A stretch of DNA of 64,000 nucleotides from Ralstonia mannitolilytica (GCF_905397375.1 NZ_CAJPVG010000004.1:62001-126000), one strand, 5' to 3'. Counted from the stretch's first letter, positions 33,592 through 43,583 are shown. Made by a program: numbers and translations. Notes: generated from the letters alone by a model not told the origin.

Positions 33592-34176
33592 ATGAAGCAC
33601 ACAACGGAGAAAGCAATGACACCCTGGCTCAACAAGATCAAGGCCGGCCGCCGCCGCTGGCTGGGTGCGGTTGCGGGCGTCGGGCTGGCGCTCGCGCTGT
33701 CGGCCTGCGCGGTCGTCGACAGCGGGCGCGCGCCGGCGACGAGCGCGTCCGATGCGTGGGTCGTGCTGCCCATCGCCAACTACACCGAAACGCCGCAGGC
33801 CGGGCTGCGCGCCGAGACCATCGTCGCCAGCCTGCTGAAGGCGCGCGGCTTCACCAACCTCAAGCAGTATCCGGCCAGCCTGAATAGCGAGTCCCTGTTC
33901 GAGCCGGCCGAGCGCGAGGCCGTGGCACGTGCGCTGGAATGGGCGCGTGGCGAAAAGGCCCGCTACGCCGTGACCGGCGCCGTGGACGAGTGGCGCTACA
34001 AGGTCGGCGTGGACGGCGAGCCCGCAGTGGGGATCACGCTGCAGGTGATCGACGTGCAGAGCGGCAACGTGATCTGGAGCGCCGCCGGCAGCCGCACGGG
34101 CTGGAGCCGCGACGCCGTGTCGGCCGTGGCGCAGAAGCTGCTGCGCGAGTTGCTGTCGCCGCTGGGCCGGAGCTGA
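33592..34176 (+). CDS. pelC: Pel export lipoprotein PelC
   Basis: Outer-membrane lipoprotein of 194 residues. The lipobox LALSAC places the acylated cysteine at residue 39 from this ATG, or 31 from the in-frame ATG at 33616. The mature part (AWVVLPIANYTETPQAG) matches PelC, which forms a twelve-subunit ring guiding the cationic polymer to PelB. It shares one base with the pelD start. Confidence 0.93.
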   Translation: MKHTTEKAMTPWLNKIKAGRRRWLGAVAGVGLALALSACAVVDSGRAPATSASDAWVVLPIANYTETPQAGLRAETIVASLLKARGFTNLKQYPASLNSESLFEPAEREAVARALEWARGEKARYAVTGAVDEWRYKVGVDGEPAVGITLQVIDVQSGNVIWSAAGSRTGWSRDAVSAVAQKLLRELLSPLGRS

Positions 34177-35609
34177 TGAAGACCGAAGCGGCACAACAGG
34201 CACGCGGTCAGGTCGGGTCCAACGAGCGCCGCCGCAACGCGCAGGGCATCGGCGCATCGACCTGGTATGGGCGGCTCATCGCACCGGCGGCTTCGAGCCC
34301 GACCGCCGTGCTCGAAACGCTGGGCGCCGCGGTGGCGGCCATCGGCCTGGTCTGGCTGTTCGTTCCGGACAATCCCTTGCTGCTCGGCTACGGTTTTCCG
34401 TGGATGTGGCTGGTGCCGCTCATCCTGGCGCTGCGCTACGGCACGCTGCTCGGCGCGATGGCCGCGCTGGTGGTGCTGGGCGCATGGTGGCTGTTCTACG
34501 GACACGCGGCCGCTGCCAGCGGCTTCCCGCGGATGTACTTCCTGGGCGGGCTGATGTTGGTGCTCATCGGCGGGCAGTTTGGCGACATCTGGGGCGCGCG
34601 GCTTTCGCGCGCACGCACCGTCAACGGTTATCTCAACGACCGGCTAGCCGCGCTCACGAAGAACCACTTCCTGCTGCGCCTGTCGCACGAGCGCCTGGAA
34701 AACGATTTGCTGGCCAAGCCCACCACGCTGCGCGACACGCTCACGCACCTGCGCAACATCGCATTGGCCGCGCGCGAGCATGGCGACGGCACAGCGCAGG
34801 CCGATGTCGCGCAACTGCCCGGTGCCGTGGCGTTCCTGCAATGGACGGCGCAGGCCTGCCAGCTGGAGGTTGCCGCCATGGCGCGCGTGACAGGCAACCG
34901 CATCGAGGCCGAACCGGTGGCGCGCGTGGGTGCACCATTCGAGATCGTGGCGGACGACCCGCTGATCCGCCACTGCATCGAGACGCATACGCTGGCGCAT
35001 CCGCAGGCGCCCGAACTGCGCCACGAAGGCAGCTCGCGTTATGTGGCGTGCGCGCCCGTGCTCTCGGGCGCCGACGAGCTGATCGGCGTTGTGGTCGTGC
35101 AGCAGATGCCGTTCCTCTCGCTGTCGTACGAGAACCTGCAGTTCCTGATGGTGCTGCTCGGCTATTACGCCGATGGCGTGCGCCACCTCACCGTCAGCTC
35201 GGAGATTCTCGACCTCGTGCCCGATGCGCCGTACGAGTTTGCGCTCGACCTCGGCCGCCTGGCGCGGCTGCATCGCGATACCGGCATCGATTCGTCGGTG
35301 GTGGCGCTCATCTTTGACCAGGACGAAGCCAGCGATGCCTTGTTCGAGAGCGTCGTGCGCAGCCGCCGCGCGCTGGATGTCGTGTGGCAGGCCAGCGGCA
35401 AGGCGCGCCGCGCCATCATCACGCTGATGCCGCTGTCTGGCGCGGGCGCCGTGTCGGCGTACCTGGTGCGCATCGAAGACAGCCTGCGCGCGCAGTTCGG
35501 CGTGGATTTCGAAGGCGCGCATGTGAGCGTGCAGACGCTGCATGTGACCGGCGAGCACCCGGGCGAAGCGCTGCAGCGCTTCCTCACGCGCTGCCACCTC
35601 GACGGCTGA
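34176..35609 (+). CDS. pelD: c-di-GMP receptor PelD
   Basis: Inner-membrane c-di-GMP effector of 477 residues. Transmembrane helices fill about residues 40-145, followed by a GAF domain (about 165-330) and a degenerate GGDEF domain with no GGDEF signature. R398-A-L-D401 is the RxxD inhibitory-site motif by which PelD binds c-di-GMP and turns on Pel export after synthesis. It starts at the ATG overlapping the pelC stop by one base (TGATG). Confidence 0.93.
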   Translation: MKTEAAQQARGQVGSNERRRNAQGIGASTWYGRLIAPAASSPTAVLETLGAAVAAIGLVWLFVPDNPLLLGYGFPWMWLVPLILALRYGTLLGAMAALVVLGAWWLFYGHAAAASGFPRMYFLGGLMLVLIGGQFGDIWGARLSRARTVNGYLNDRLAALTKNHFLLRLSHERLENDLLAKPTTLRDTLTHLRNIALAAREHGDGTAQADVAQLPGAVAFLQWTAQACQLEVAAMARVTGNRIEAEPVARVGAPFEIVADDPLIRHCIETHTLAHPQAPELRHEGSSRYVACAPVLSGADELIGVVVVQQMPFLSLSYENLQFLMVLLGYYADGVRHLTVSSEILDLVPDAPYEFALDLGRLARLHRDTGIDSSVVALIFDQDEASDALFESVVRSRRALDVVWQASGKARRAIITLMPLSGAGAVSAYLVRIEDSLRAQFGVDFEGAHVSVQTLHVTGEHPGEALQRFLTRCHLDG

Positions 35610-35627
35610 GCCAAGGGGCACATCGAC

Positions 35628-36614
35628 ATGTTCAAGCTCACGCTCGGCGGGATCGCGGCGCAGATCGCCGCAGTCACCATGGCACTGCGTGCCGGCAACA
35701 GCCTCGCGCTGCTGCTGTCGTGCCTGGTGCTGCAGGCGGGGGCGGCGGCGCTGATCGGGCTGGCTGCCTGGCGCCTGCTGCCGCGCCGCTATCGCGTGCC
35801 GTTCGTCTGGACGTACGGCTACCTGGCGGCCCTGTCCTTCTTCGTGCCGGTGGGCGGTGGCGTGGTCGTGCTGGGCGGCCTGCTGTTGGGCAAGCTGTTC
35901 CCTCGGCCCGAAGACGACAAGGACATCGCCGAGGTGGGGCTGCCCGTTTTCGTGGCGCACCTGGTCTCGCGCGTGACGCACGGCGGCGGGGCCCGGCTGC
36001 GCGCCCAGCTCGGCAACGCACGCGCACCGGTGCAGAGCCGCATGACCGCGCTGGTGGCCATGCAGTCGATGCCCACGCGCACCGCCAGCCCCGTGCTGCG
36101 CGACCTGCTGGCCGACCCCGTGGACGACATCCGCCTGCTGGCCTACGGCATGCTCGACAACGCCGAGAAGGTGCTCACGCAGAAAATCCTGACCGAGCTG
36201 CCGCGCCTGGAAGAGGCCGCCACGCCCGAGGCCCGCTACGAGATCAACAAGCGCCTCGCTGACCTGTACTGGGAGCTGATCTACCAGAACCTCGTGCAGG
36301 GCGACGTGTACCGCTATACCGCCGAGCAGGTCGAGCGCTACGCCAGCGCCGCGCTCGACATCCAGCCCGACAACGCCGCGCTGTGGTACATGCGCGGCCG
36401 GCTGGCACTGTCGCGCCGCGAGCCGGACGTGGCCGAGGCTCACCTGCGCCGCGCCGAGGCGCTCGGCTTCCCGCGCGACCGCCTGCTGCCGCCCCTGGCC
36501 GAGGCCTGCTACCTGCGCCGCGATTACGCGGGCGCGCGCGCGGCGCTGGCGCAATTCTCCAGCCGGTCGCCGCTGCCGTTGCTGCGCCCGCTGTTGCGCT
36601 ACTGGACATCATGA
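35628..36614 (+). CDS. pelE: Pel inner-membrane TPR protein PelE
   Basis: Membrane protein of 328 residues with two or three N-terminal helices (ALLLSCLVLQAGAAALIGLAA, then the VPVGGGVVVLGGLLL segment). A cytoplasmic helical and TPR domain follows, the last repeats lying near NAALWYMRGRLALSRREPDVAEAHL. In the Pel system it forms an inner-membrane complex with PelD, PelF and PelG. It overlaps pelF by 4 bp (ATGA). Confidence 0.92.
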   Translation: MFKLTLGGIAAQIAAVTMALRAGNSLALLLSCLVLQAGAAALIGLAAWRLLPRRYRVPFVWTYGYLAALSFFVPVGGGVVVLGGLLLGKLFPRPEDDKDIAEVGLPVFVAHLVSRVTHGGGARLRAQLGNARAPVQSRMTALVAMQSMPTRTASPVLRDLLADPVDDIRLLAYGMLDNAEKVLTQKILTELPRLEEAATPEARYEINKRLADLYWELIYQNLVQGDVYRYTAEQVERYASAALDIQPDNAALWYMRGRLALSRREPDVAEAHLRRAEALGFPRDRLLPPLAEACYLRRDYAGARAALAQFSSRSPLPLLRPLLRYWTS

Positions 36615-38242
36615 GCGACGACCAATTCCCACGCGCCCAGTCCGCCGACGTTGCGCTCCTGCTCGAAGGGACGTTCCCCTACGTCAGCGGCGGGGTGTCG
36701 AGCTGGGTCAACCAGATGATCCGGGCATTTCCAGACATCCGCTTCGCCGTTGTCTTCATCGGCAGCCGCCGCGAGGATTACGGCAAGCCCGTCTACGCCC
36801 TTCCCGACAACGTGGTGCACCTCGAGTGCCACTACCTGTACGACTTCCCGCCGCCGCCGCTGGTACAGGCCAGCGGCGGCGATGCCGCTGCCTTCGAGCG
36901 CTCGCGCAAGCTGCACGATGCCTTGCGCCACGCCACCACTGCCGCGCACAGGGAAGAGACGGCCGAGCTGATCCGTGCCTCCATCGCCGACCTGCGCGAC
37001 GGCGGACCGCTTGCCGAGGAGCAGTTCCTCTACAGCCACCGCGCCTGGGACATGATGACGGACTACTACCGGCGCTACTGCACCGACCCGTCGTTCACCG
37101 ATTACTTCTGGACCGTGCGGATCATGCACAAGCCGCTGTGGCAGCTCGTGCGCATTGCCGAGAACCTCATCCCGGTGAAGGTGTTCCACACCGTTTCCAC
37201 CGGCTATGCGGGCTTCCTGGGCGCGCTGCTGCGCTACCGGCGCGGGCGTCCGCTGCTGGTGTCGGAGCACGGTATCTACACCAAGGAACGCAAGATCGAC
37301 CTGTTCCAGAGCCAGTGGATCCGCGACAACCGCAGCATCTTCGAAAAGGACATCGCGCAGATCAGCTATTTCCGCGACCTCTGGGTGCGCTTTTTCGAGA
37401 CCATGGGCCGCGTCTGCTACGACGCCGCCGAAGAGATCGTCGCGCTGTATGAAGGCAACCGCCGGCGTCAGGTGCTCGACGGCGCGCCGGAAGAGAAGAC
37501 GCGCAGCATCCCGAACGGCATCAACCTGCCGCGCCTGGCCGCGCTGCGCGAGAAGCGCCCGGCAAACGTGCCGCCTGTGATGTGCCTGATCGGCCGGGTG
37601 GTGCCCATCAAGGACGTGAAGACCTTCATTCGCGCGATGCTCACCATCACGCGCGAGATGCCCGATGCCGAAGGCTGGATCGCCGGCCCCGAAGACGAAG
37701 ACCCGGAATACGCACAGGAATGCCACAGCCTGGCCGAAAGCCTGGGCCTGGGCGATCGCATCAAGTTCCTGGGCTTCCAGAAGATCGACGACATCCTGCC
37801 CAAGGTCGGCGTACTGGTGCTGAGCTCCATCAGCGAGGCGCTGCCCCTGGTGGTGCTCGAGGGTTTTGCCGCGGGCGTGCCGGCCGTGACGACGGATGTC
37901 GGGTCGTGCCGGCAATTGCTGTTCGGCCTCGATGGCGAAGACGCAGCCCTGGGTGCCGCCGGCGCGGTCGTCCGCATTGCCGACCCCGCCGCATTGGCCG
38001 CTGAAGTGCTGACGCTGCTGCGCGACGAAACGCGCTGGCAGCAGGCGCAAGCCGCCGGCATCGCCCGCGTCGAGCGTTATTACACGCAAGAGATGATGGT
38101 GGGGGCCTACCGCGCGCTGTACGACCACCTGCGCACGCTGCCGGACCACACCGCAGACACGGGTGCCAAGGCCGCTTCTGCTGCCGCGGCGGCGTGCCCG
38201 CACCACGCCCGGCAGAACAAGCCGCACGAGGGAGCCCGCTGA
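36611..38242 (+). CDS. pelF: Pel glycosyltransferase PelF
   Basis: Cytosolic GT4-type glycosyltransferase that polymerises Pel from UDP-activated N-acetylated sugars. The start (VALLLEGTFPYVSGGVSSWV) and the catalytic ISEALPLVVLEGFAAG segment near residue 410 are typical. The C-terminal 30 or so residues (Ala-rich, ending HEGAR) extend beyond the conserved fold. Its stop overlaps the pelG start by one base. Confidence 0.95.
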   Translation: MSDDQFPRAQSADVALLLEGTFPYVSGGVSSWVNQMIRAFPDIRFAVVFIGSRREDYGKPVYALPDNVVHLECHYLYDFPPPPLVQASGGDAAAFERSRKLHDALRHATTAAHREETAELIRASIADLRDGGPLAEEQFLYSHRAWDMMTDYYRRYCTDPSFTDYFWTVRIMHKPLWQLVRIAENLIPVKVFHTVSTGYAGFLGALLRYRRGRPLLVSEHGIYTKERKIDLFQSQWIRDNRSIFEKDIAQISYFRDLWVRFFETMGRVCYDAAEEIVALYEGNRRRQVLDGAPEEKTRSIPNGINLPRLAALREKRPANVPPVMCLIGRVVPIKDVKTFIRAMLTITREMPDAEGWIAGPEDEDPEYAQECHSLAESLGLGDRIKFLGFQKIDDILPKVGVLVLSSISEALPLVVLEGFAAGVPAVTTDVGSCRQLLFGLDGEDAALGAAGAVVRIADPAALAAEVLTLLRDETRWQQAQAAGIARVERYYTQEMMVGAYRALYDHLRTLPDHTADTGAKAASAAAAACPHHARQNKPHEGAR

Positions 38243-39612
38243 TGGCCGGCATTGGTTTCGAACTGCGCAAGATGCTCAAGCGCGACAGCCTGCTCGGGCT
38301 GCTGCGCGCCTACACTTACGCCGGCATCATCAGTTCCGGGCCGTGGATCCTGTCCATCGTCGGAATCTTGCTGATCGGTATTCTCAGCCTGCCGTTCGTG
38401 ATTCCGGGCTCGCTCATCACGCAGTTCCAGGTGTCGGTCACGTACCTGATTGCGGTGAGCCTGATCCTGACCGGGCCGCTGCAGCTTGCCTTCACGCGCT
38501 TCACGTCCGACCGGCTGTTCGAGAAGCGCGACGACCTGATCCTGCCGAACTACCACGCCGTGTCGCTGGTGATGACGCTGGTCGCGGGCGGGCTTGGGCT
38601 GTTGGTGATCCTGTTTGCGTTTGCGCAGCAGTCGGCCATCTACCGGCTGCTGATGCTGGCCGGTTTCGTGGTCATGGCCAACATCTGGATCGCGGTGATC
38701 TTCCTGTCGGGCATGAAGCAGTACAAGGCGATCGTCTGGATCTTCCTGCTCGGCTACACGCTCACGGTGCTGCTGGCGCTGCTGTTCAACCGGCTGGGGC
38801 TGGAAGGGCTGCTGCTGGGCTTCGTCACGGGGCAACTGTGCCTGCTGATCGGCATGGCCGCGCTCATCTACCGCAATTTCAGCGGCCGGCGCTTCCTGTC
38901 GTTCGAGGTGTTCGATCGGCGGTTCGCGTACCCGTCGCTCATGCTGATCGGGTTGCTGTACAACCTCGGCATCTGGCTCGACAAGTTCATGTTCTGGTAT
39001 GCGCCGGGCACGGGGCAGCAGGTGATCGGCCCGCTGAATGCGTCGGTCATCTATGACATTCCGGTGTTCCTGGCGTACCTCGGCATCATTCCCGGCATGG
39101 CGGTGTTCCTCGTGCGCATCGAGACGGACTTCGTCGAGTACTACGACGCGTTCTACGACGCCGTGCGGGGCGGGGCATCGCTGGAGCACATCGAAGACAT
39201 GCGCAACACGATGGTGCAGACCATCCGCGCGGGCCTGTACGAGATCGTGAAGATCCAGGCCATGGCCGCGCTGGTGCTGTTTGCGGTGGGCGCGTCGGTG
39301 CTGCGCGTGCTGCAGATTTCGGAGCTGTACCTGCCGCTGCTGTATGTCGACACCATTGCCGCGAGCTTGCAGGTCGTCTTTCTCGGCGTGGTGAACATCT
39401 TCTTCTACCTCGACCGGCGGCGCGTCGTGCTCGCCCTGACCGCGGCGTTTGTCGTGCTCAACGGCGTGCTGACGTGGATCACACTCCAGCTTGGGCCGGC
39501 CTGGTACGGGTATGGGTTTGCCGTGTCGCTGCTGCTGGTGGTGATGGCGAGCCTGGTGATGCTGGATCGGAAGCTTGGGCGGTTGGAGTACGAGACGTTT
39601 ATGTTGCAGTGA
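38242..39612 (+). CDS. pelG: Pel export membrane protein PelG
   Basis: Inner-membrane flippase-like protein of 456 residues with about twelve transmembrane helices, of the MOP superfamily. The conserved start GIGFELRKMLKRDSL and RAYTYAGIISSGPWI are visible. It moves the growing Pel chain across the inner membrane with PelD and PelE. Last gene of the operon. The following 150 bp hold only a weak hairpin with no T-run. Confidence 0.95.
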   Translation: MAGIGFELRKMLKRDSLLGLLRAYTYAGIISSGPWILSIVGILLIGILSLPFVIPGSLITQFQVSVTYLIAVSLILTGPLQLAFTRFTSDRLFEKRDDLILPNYHAVSLVMTLVAGGLGLLVILFAFAQQSAIYRLLMLAGFVVMANIWIAVIFLSGMKQYKAIVWIFLLGYTLTVLLALLFNRLGLEGLLLGFVTGQLCLLIGMAALIYRNFSGRRFLSFEVFDRRFAYPSLMLIGLLYNLGIWLDKFMFWYAPGTGQQVIGPLNASVIYDIPVFLAYLGIIPGMAVFLVRIETDFVEYYDAFYDAVRGGASLEHIEDMRNTMVQTIRAGLYEIVKIQAMAALVLFAVGASVLRVLQISELYLPLLYVDTIAASLQVVFLGVVNIFFYLDRRRVVLALTAAFVVLNGVLTWITLQLGPAWYGYGFAVSLLLVVMASLVMLDRKLGRLEYETFMLQ

Positions 39613-39763
39613 GGGGATGAAACCGGGGATGCACCGAACACGCCCCGGAATCCCGAGGCAAAGACCCATAGCCGCACAACATCCCCCCCAACAACTCCGC
39701 ATTTGCGCAACCCCGCCCACGCTCCTTAAGCTGCGCACCATCTCCTCAACTCGCAGCTCCTTC

Positions 39764-41032
39764 ATGCACATCGCAGTCGTCGGCGCAGGCATCATCGGCA
39801 TCAGCACAGCCTACGCCCTGGCTCAGGACGGCCATCAGGTCACCCTGGTCGAGCGTCATCCCGGGCCGGGCGAGGGCACCAGCTATGCCAATGGCGGCCA
39901 GCTGAGCTACAGCTACGTGGCGCCGCTGGCAGGCCCCGGCGTCCTGTCGCATGTGCCCGGCTGGCTGCTGCGCCGCGATTCGCCGTTGCGCCTGCGGCCC
40001 TCGCTCGACCCGGCGCTGCTGCGCTGGGGCCTGCGCTTCATTGCCGCGTGCAATCGTGAGCGTGCCGAGCGCACCACGCGCGAGCTGCTGGCCCTGTCGT
40101 TCTACAGCCGTACGCGCATGCAAGCGCTGCGCGAGGCGGCGCCGGACCTGGCGTTCAGCTTTGCGCGGCGGGGCAAGCTGGTGGTGCACCGCGATGCGGC
40201 GGCGTTTGAATCGGCCCGCGCGCAGGTCGGTTATCAGGCCACGTTGGGTTGTGAGCAGCACGCGCTGTCGCCCGACGAGACCATCGCTCACGAGCCAGCG
40301 CTTGCCGGCGTGCGCGACCAGATCGTCGGTGCCATCTACACGCCTGACGAAGATGTGGCCGATTGCCATCAACTCTGCGTCGGCCTGTTCAACCGGCTGC
40401 GTGAGATGCCGAACGTGACGCTGCGCTTCAATACCGGCGTGCAATCCTTGTGGACGGAAGGCCGCCGTGTGCGTGGTCTCAAGCTTGAGGATGGCGAACA
40501 GGTTGCTGCCGATGCGGTGGTGATGGCAGCGGGCGTGACGAGCGCAAGGCTGCTCAGTCCATTGCGCATCGACCCCGGCCTGTATCCGCTGAAGGGGTAC
40601 AGCATCAGCCTGCCGTTGGAGGAAGGCGACGTTGCTCCGGTGATCAGCGTGACGGATGCCGCGCGCAAGATCGTCTATGCCCGCATCGGGCAGACGTTGC
40701 GTGTGGCGGGCATGGCCGATCTGGTGGGCTGGTCGACAGCGCTGGATACGCGCCGCGCCCAGACGCTGTATGACGAAACGCGCGCGCTGTTTCCGGGCGC
40801 CATGCGCGCCAGTGACGCGGGTGCCGATGCGGCGCCGTGGGCGGGCATGCGGCCTGCAACGCCAACGGGGGTGCCCGTGGTGGGGGCGTCGCCGGTGGAA
40901 GGGTTGTGGTTGAACGTTGGTCACGGAGCGCTGGGCTTTACGCTGGCGCTGGGCAGTGCAGGCTTGTTGGCGGATCTGATTGCCGGCCGCAAGCCCGCGG
41001 TTTCCCCAGTGCCGTATGCGCTGGCGTCGTGA
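39764..41032 (+). CDS. dadA: D-amino acid dehydrogenase
   Basis: FAD-dependent membrane-associated oxidase of 422 residues that deaminates D-amino acids to keto acids. An N-terminal dinucleotide fold (VVGAGIIGISTAYALAQDGHQVTLVER), the SYANGGQLSYSYVAPLA segment and a C-terminal GHGALGFTLALGSAGLLADL are typical of DadA. It precedes a polar amino acid transport locus, which suits use of D-amino acids or of the products. No ribosome site stands out; ATG 39764 is where the FAD fold begins. A second paralogue elsewhere in the genome is likely. Confidence 0.88.
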   Translation: MHIAVVGAGIIGISTAYALAQDGHQVTLVERHPGPGEGTSYANGGQLSYSYVAPLAGPGVLSHVPGWLLRRDSPLRLRPSLDPALLRWGLRFIAACNRERAERTTRELLALSFYSRTRMQALREAAPDLAFSFARRGKLVVHRDAAAFESARAQVGYQATLGCEQHALSPDETIAHEPALAGVRDQIVGAIYTPDEDVADCHQLCVGLFNRLREMPNVTLRFNTGVQSLWTEGRRVRGLKLEDGEQVAADAVVMAAGVTSARLLSPLRIDPGLYPLKGYSISLPLEEGDVAPVISVTDAARKIVYARIGQTLRVAGMADLVGWSTALDTRRAQTLYDETRALFPGAMRASDAGADAAPWAGMRPATPTGVPVVGASPVEGLWLNVGHGALGFTLALGSAGLLADLIAGRKPAVSPVPYALAS

Positions 41033-41144
41033 CACAAGAGCGAGATTCAAAAGACCGAGCGCGCAGGCTCGATGATGCGTATCCGGCCCGCGCCAATTGG
41101 TAACCCAAGTAGTCTGGAGCGAACACACCCATAGGAGGGGAAGC

Positions 41145-42068
41145 ATGAAGACCTTGCATTCGACCAAACGTATTCTGTCTGGCCTGACGCTGGTTGCGGC
41201 CGGTGCGCTGGCCGCGCTGTCCACCGGTGCGCAGGCGCAGTCGAGCGACACGCTGGCCAAGATCAAGCAATCGGGCGTGATCTCGGTCGGCTATCGCGAG
41301 TCGTCCATTCCGTTCTCGTACCAGGCTGACGCAAACACCATCACCGGCTATTCGCAGGAGATCTCCAACATGATCGTTGCCGGCGTGGAAAAGGCGGTGG
41401 GCAAGAAGCTGCAGGTCAAGCTCACGCCGATCACGTCGCAGAACCGCATCTCGCTGCTGCAGAACGGGACGATCGACTTTGAGTGCGGCTCGACCACCAA
41501 CAACCTGGAGCGCCAGAAGCAGGTCGCGTTCTCGAACAACATCTTCATCTACGGCATGCTGATGCTGGTGAAGAAGGACTCGGGCATCAAGGACTTCCCC
41601 GACCTGAAGGGCAAGACCGTGGTGACCACCGCCGGCACCACCGAAGACCGCATCCTGCAGAAGATGAATGGCGAGGCCAAGGACGCCGACAAGATGAACC
41701 TGATCCTGGCGAAGGATCACGGCCAGGCGTTCCTGACGCTGGAATCGGGCCGCGCCGTGGCATTCGTGATGGACGAGCCGCTGCTGTACGGCGAGCGCAC
41801 CAAGGCCAAGAACCAGAACGACTGGGTGGTCACGGGCACGCCGCTGCAGACCGAAACCTACGCCTGCATGATGCGCAAGGACGATCCGGCGTTCAAGAAA
41901 GTGGCCGACGACGTGATTGCCGACCTGATGAAGTCGGGCAAGGCGAATGACCTGTACAAGAAGTGGTTCCTGTCGCCGATTCCGCCGAAGGGCCTGAACC
42001 TGAACTACCCGATGACGGCCGGCATGAAGGAGCTGTACGCGCATCCGAACGACAAGGCCATTCAATAA
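41145..42068 (+). CDS. Glutamate/aspartate-type periplasmic binding protein (GltI-like)
   Basis: Periplasmic type II solute-binding protein of 307 residues with a signal peptide ending GAQAQS. GVISVGYRESSIPFSYQ and GTIDFECGSTTNNLERQKQ are the glutamate/aspartate GltI-type signatures. A strong AGGAGG precedes the ATG. It faces the glt permease operon convergently and is closed by a bidirectional terminator, so it is separately expressed from the second binding protein at 44327-45172. Confidence 0.92.
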   Translation: MKTLHSTKRILSGLTLVAAGALAALSTGAQAQSSDTLAKIKQSGVISVGYRESSIPFSYQADANTITGYSQEISNMIVAGVEKAVGKKLQVKLTPITSQNRISLLQNGTIDFECGSTTNNLERQKQVAFSNNIFIYGMLMLVKKDSGIKDFPDLKGKTVVTTAGTTEDRILQKMNGEAKDADKMNLILAKDHGQAFLTLESGRAVAFVMDEPLLYGERTKAKNQNDWVVTGTPLQTETYACMMRKDDPAFKKVADDVIADLMKSGKANDLYKKWFLSPIPPKGLNLNYPMTAGMKELYAHPNDKAIQ

Positions 42069-42091
42069 GCCGCGTTGCCGCGCATCCAAAG

Positions 42092-42124
42092 AAAACGGGG
42101 AACAGTGTTCCCCGTTTTTTTATT
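42092..42124. terminator. Bidirectional terminator between gltI-like gene and ABC operon
   Basis: AACGGGGAACAGTGTTCCCCGTT is a perfect stem flanked by A-rich sequence on the left and seven T residues on the right. It can stop transcription from both the binding-protein gene and the convergent ATPase operon. Confidence 0.9.
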
Positions 42125-42142
42125 TGGCCGCTGTCCAAAGGT

Positions 42143-42892
42143 TCAGGCCGGTTCGCTCCACGGCGAGCGGATGTCCGCCAGGAAGCGTTGCGCCCGCGGG
42201 TGCTGCGGTCGCTGGAAGAAATCTTCGGGCGTGGCGCGTTCCAGCACCTGACCCTGGTCCATGAAGAGGACGCGGTCGGCCACCTCGCGTGCAAAGCCCA
42301 TTTCGTGCGTGACGCAGACCATGGTCATGCCGTCGCGGGCGAGGTCCTTCATCACCTGCAGCACCTCGTTGACCATCTCAGGGTCGAGGGCGGAAGTCGG
42401 TTCGTCAAACAGCATCACCGGCGGTTTCATCGCCAGCGCGCGGGCAATCGCCACACGCTGTTGCTGGCCGCCCGACAGTTCGCTCGGATAGGCGCCGGCC
42501 TTGTGCGGCAGGCCCACGCGCTCCAGCAGCCCCATCGCAAAGTCCTTGGCTTCCTGGGGCTGCATGCGCTTGAGCTGCACCGGGGCCAGTGTGCAGTTCT
42601 GCAGGACGGTCAGGTGCGGGAACAGGTTGAACTGCTGGAAGACGAAGCCGATGCCGCTGCGCAGGGCGTTCACGTTCACGCCATGCGCGTGCACGTCTTG
42701 CCCGTTGACGGTGATGCGGCCCTTCTGGATCGCTTCGAGCCGGTTCAGCGTGCGGATGAGCGTGGACTTGCCCGAGCCCGACGGCCCGCACACCACCACC
42801 ACTTCGCCCTTGGCGACGGTTTCGTTGACGTCGACCAGGGCGTGGTAATCGCCGTACCACTTGTCGACGTGTTCGATCGTGATCATGTTCAT
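42143..42892 (-). CDS. Polar amino acid ABC transporter ATPase (GltL-like)
   Basis: Cytosolic ATPase of 249 residues. Walker A is GPSGSGKST, the signature LSGGQQQR, and Walker B VMLFDEPTSALDP. The overall sequence fits the glutamate/aspartate or general L-amino acid class. It overlaps the upstream permease by 4 bp. Last gene of a four-gene operon running leftward from 45172. Confidence 0.94.
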   Translation of the reverse strand: MNMITIEHVDKWYGDYHALVDVNETVAKGEVVVVCGPSGSGKSTLIRTLNRLEAIQKGRITVNGQDVHAHGVNVNALRSGIGFVFQQFNLFPHLTVLQNCTLAPVQLKRMQPQEAKDFAMGLLERVGLPHKAGAYPSELSGGQQQRVAIARALAMKPPVMLFDEPTSALDPEMVNEVLQVMKDLARDGMTMVCVTHEMGFAREVADRVLFMDQGQVLERATPEDFFQRPQHPRAQRFLADIRSPWSEPA

Positions 42893-43581
42893 GGTTTGGA
42901 TGGAGCACGCGCTGCGAGCCGGCGCTCCAGGTAGAACGCCACGCGCGTCAGGCTGAAGCACATGACGAAGTAGCTGATGCCGAGCAGGCCGTACACCTCG
43001 GCGGACTTGACCATCACGGCGGTGCTGATTTGCCCCGCCACGAACGATACCTCGGGCAGGCTGATGATGTAGCCCAGCGACGTCTCCTTGATGGTGGAGA
43101 CAAGCTGGTTGACCAGCGACGGCAGCATGTTGCGCAGCGCCTGCGGCAGGATCACGAGCCGCATCGCCTGCATGTACGACAGGCCGAGGGAGCGCGCCGT
43201 TTCCATCTGGCCGCGCGGCAGGCCCTGGATGCCGGCGCGCACGATCTCCGCCAGGTAGGCGCCGTCGAAGATCACCAGCGCGGTAAGCATGGTGCTGAAC
43301 TGGTCGGTACGGTGCCCGGTGACGGTGGGCAGCAGGAAGTACGCCCAGAAGATCACCATCAGCAGCGGGGTGCCGCGCACCACGTAGACCAGCGCCGTGG
43401 CCGGCACGCGCAGCGCGGCGATCGGGCTCACGCGGCACAGGCCCAGCACGATGCCCACCGGCAGCGCCAGCACGAGGCCGGCCGATGCCAGCAGGAACGT
43501 CAGCGCCAGCCCGCCCAGCGGCCCGTTCGGATACTGGCCGACGAGGTAATAGACGCCGTAGGTCTGGATGAGGTCGAGCAT
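42889..43581 (-). CDS. Polar amino acid ABC permease (GltK-like)
   Basis: Inner-membrane permease of 230 residues with about five transmembrane helices and the EAA-like loop ARSLGLSYMQAMRLVILPQALR. It pairs with the permease immediately upstream to form the channel. Ribosome spacing to that gene is 2 bp, so they are cotranslated. Confidence 0.93.
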   Translation of the reverse strand: MLDLIQTYGVYYLVGQYPNGPLGGLALTFLLASAGLVLALPVGIVLGLCRVSPIAALRVPATALVYVVRGTPLLMVIFWAYFLLPTVTGHRTDQFSTMLTALVIFDGAYLAEIVRAGIQGLPRGQMETARSLGLSYMQAMRLVILPQALRNMLPSLVNQLVSTIKETSLGYIISLPEVSFVAGQISTAVMVKSAEVYGLLGISYFVMCFSLTRVAFYLERRLAARAPSKP

Positions 43582-43583
43582 GG

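Noticed and set aside
39618..39655. Hairpin CCGGGG/CCCCGG after pelG as terminator
   Set aside because: Its loop is 14 bases and no T-run follows, so it is too weak to list.
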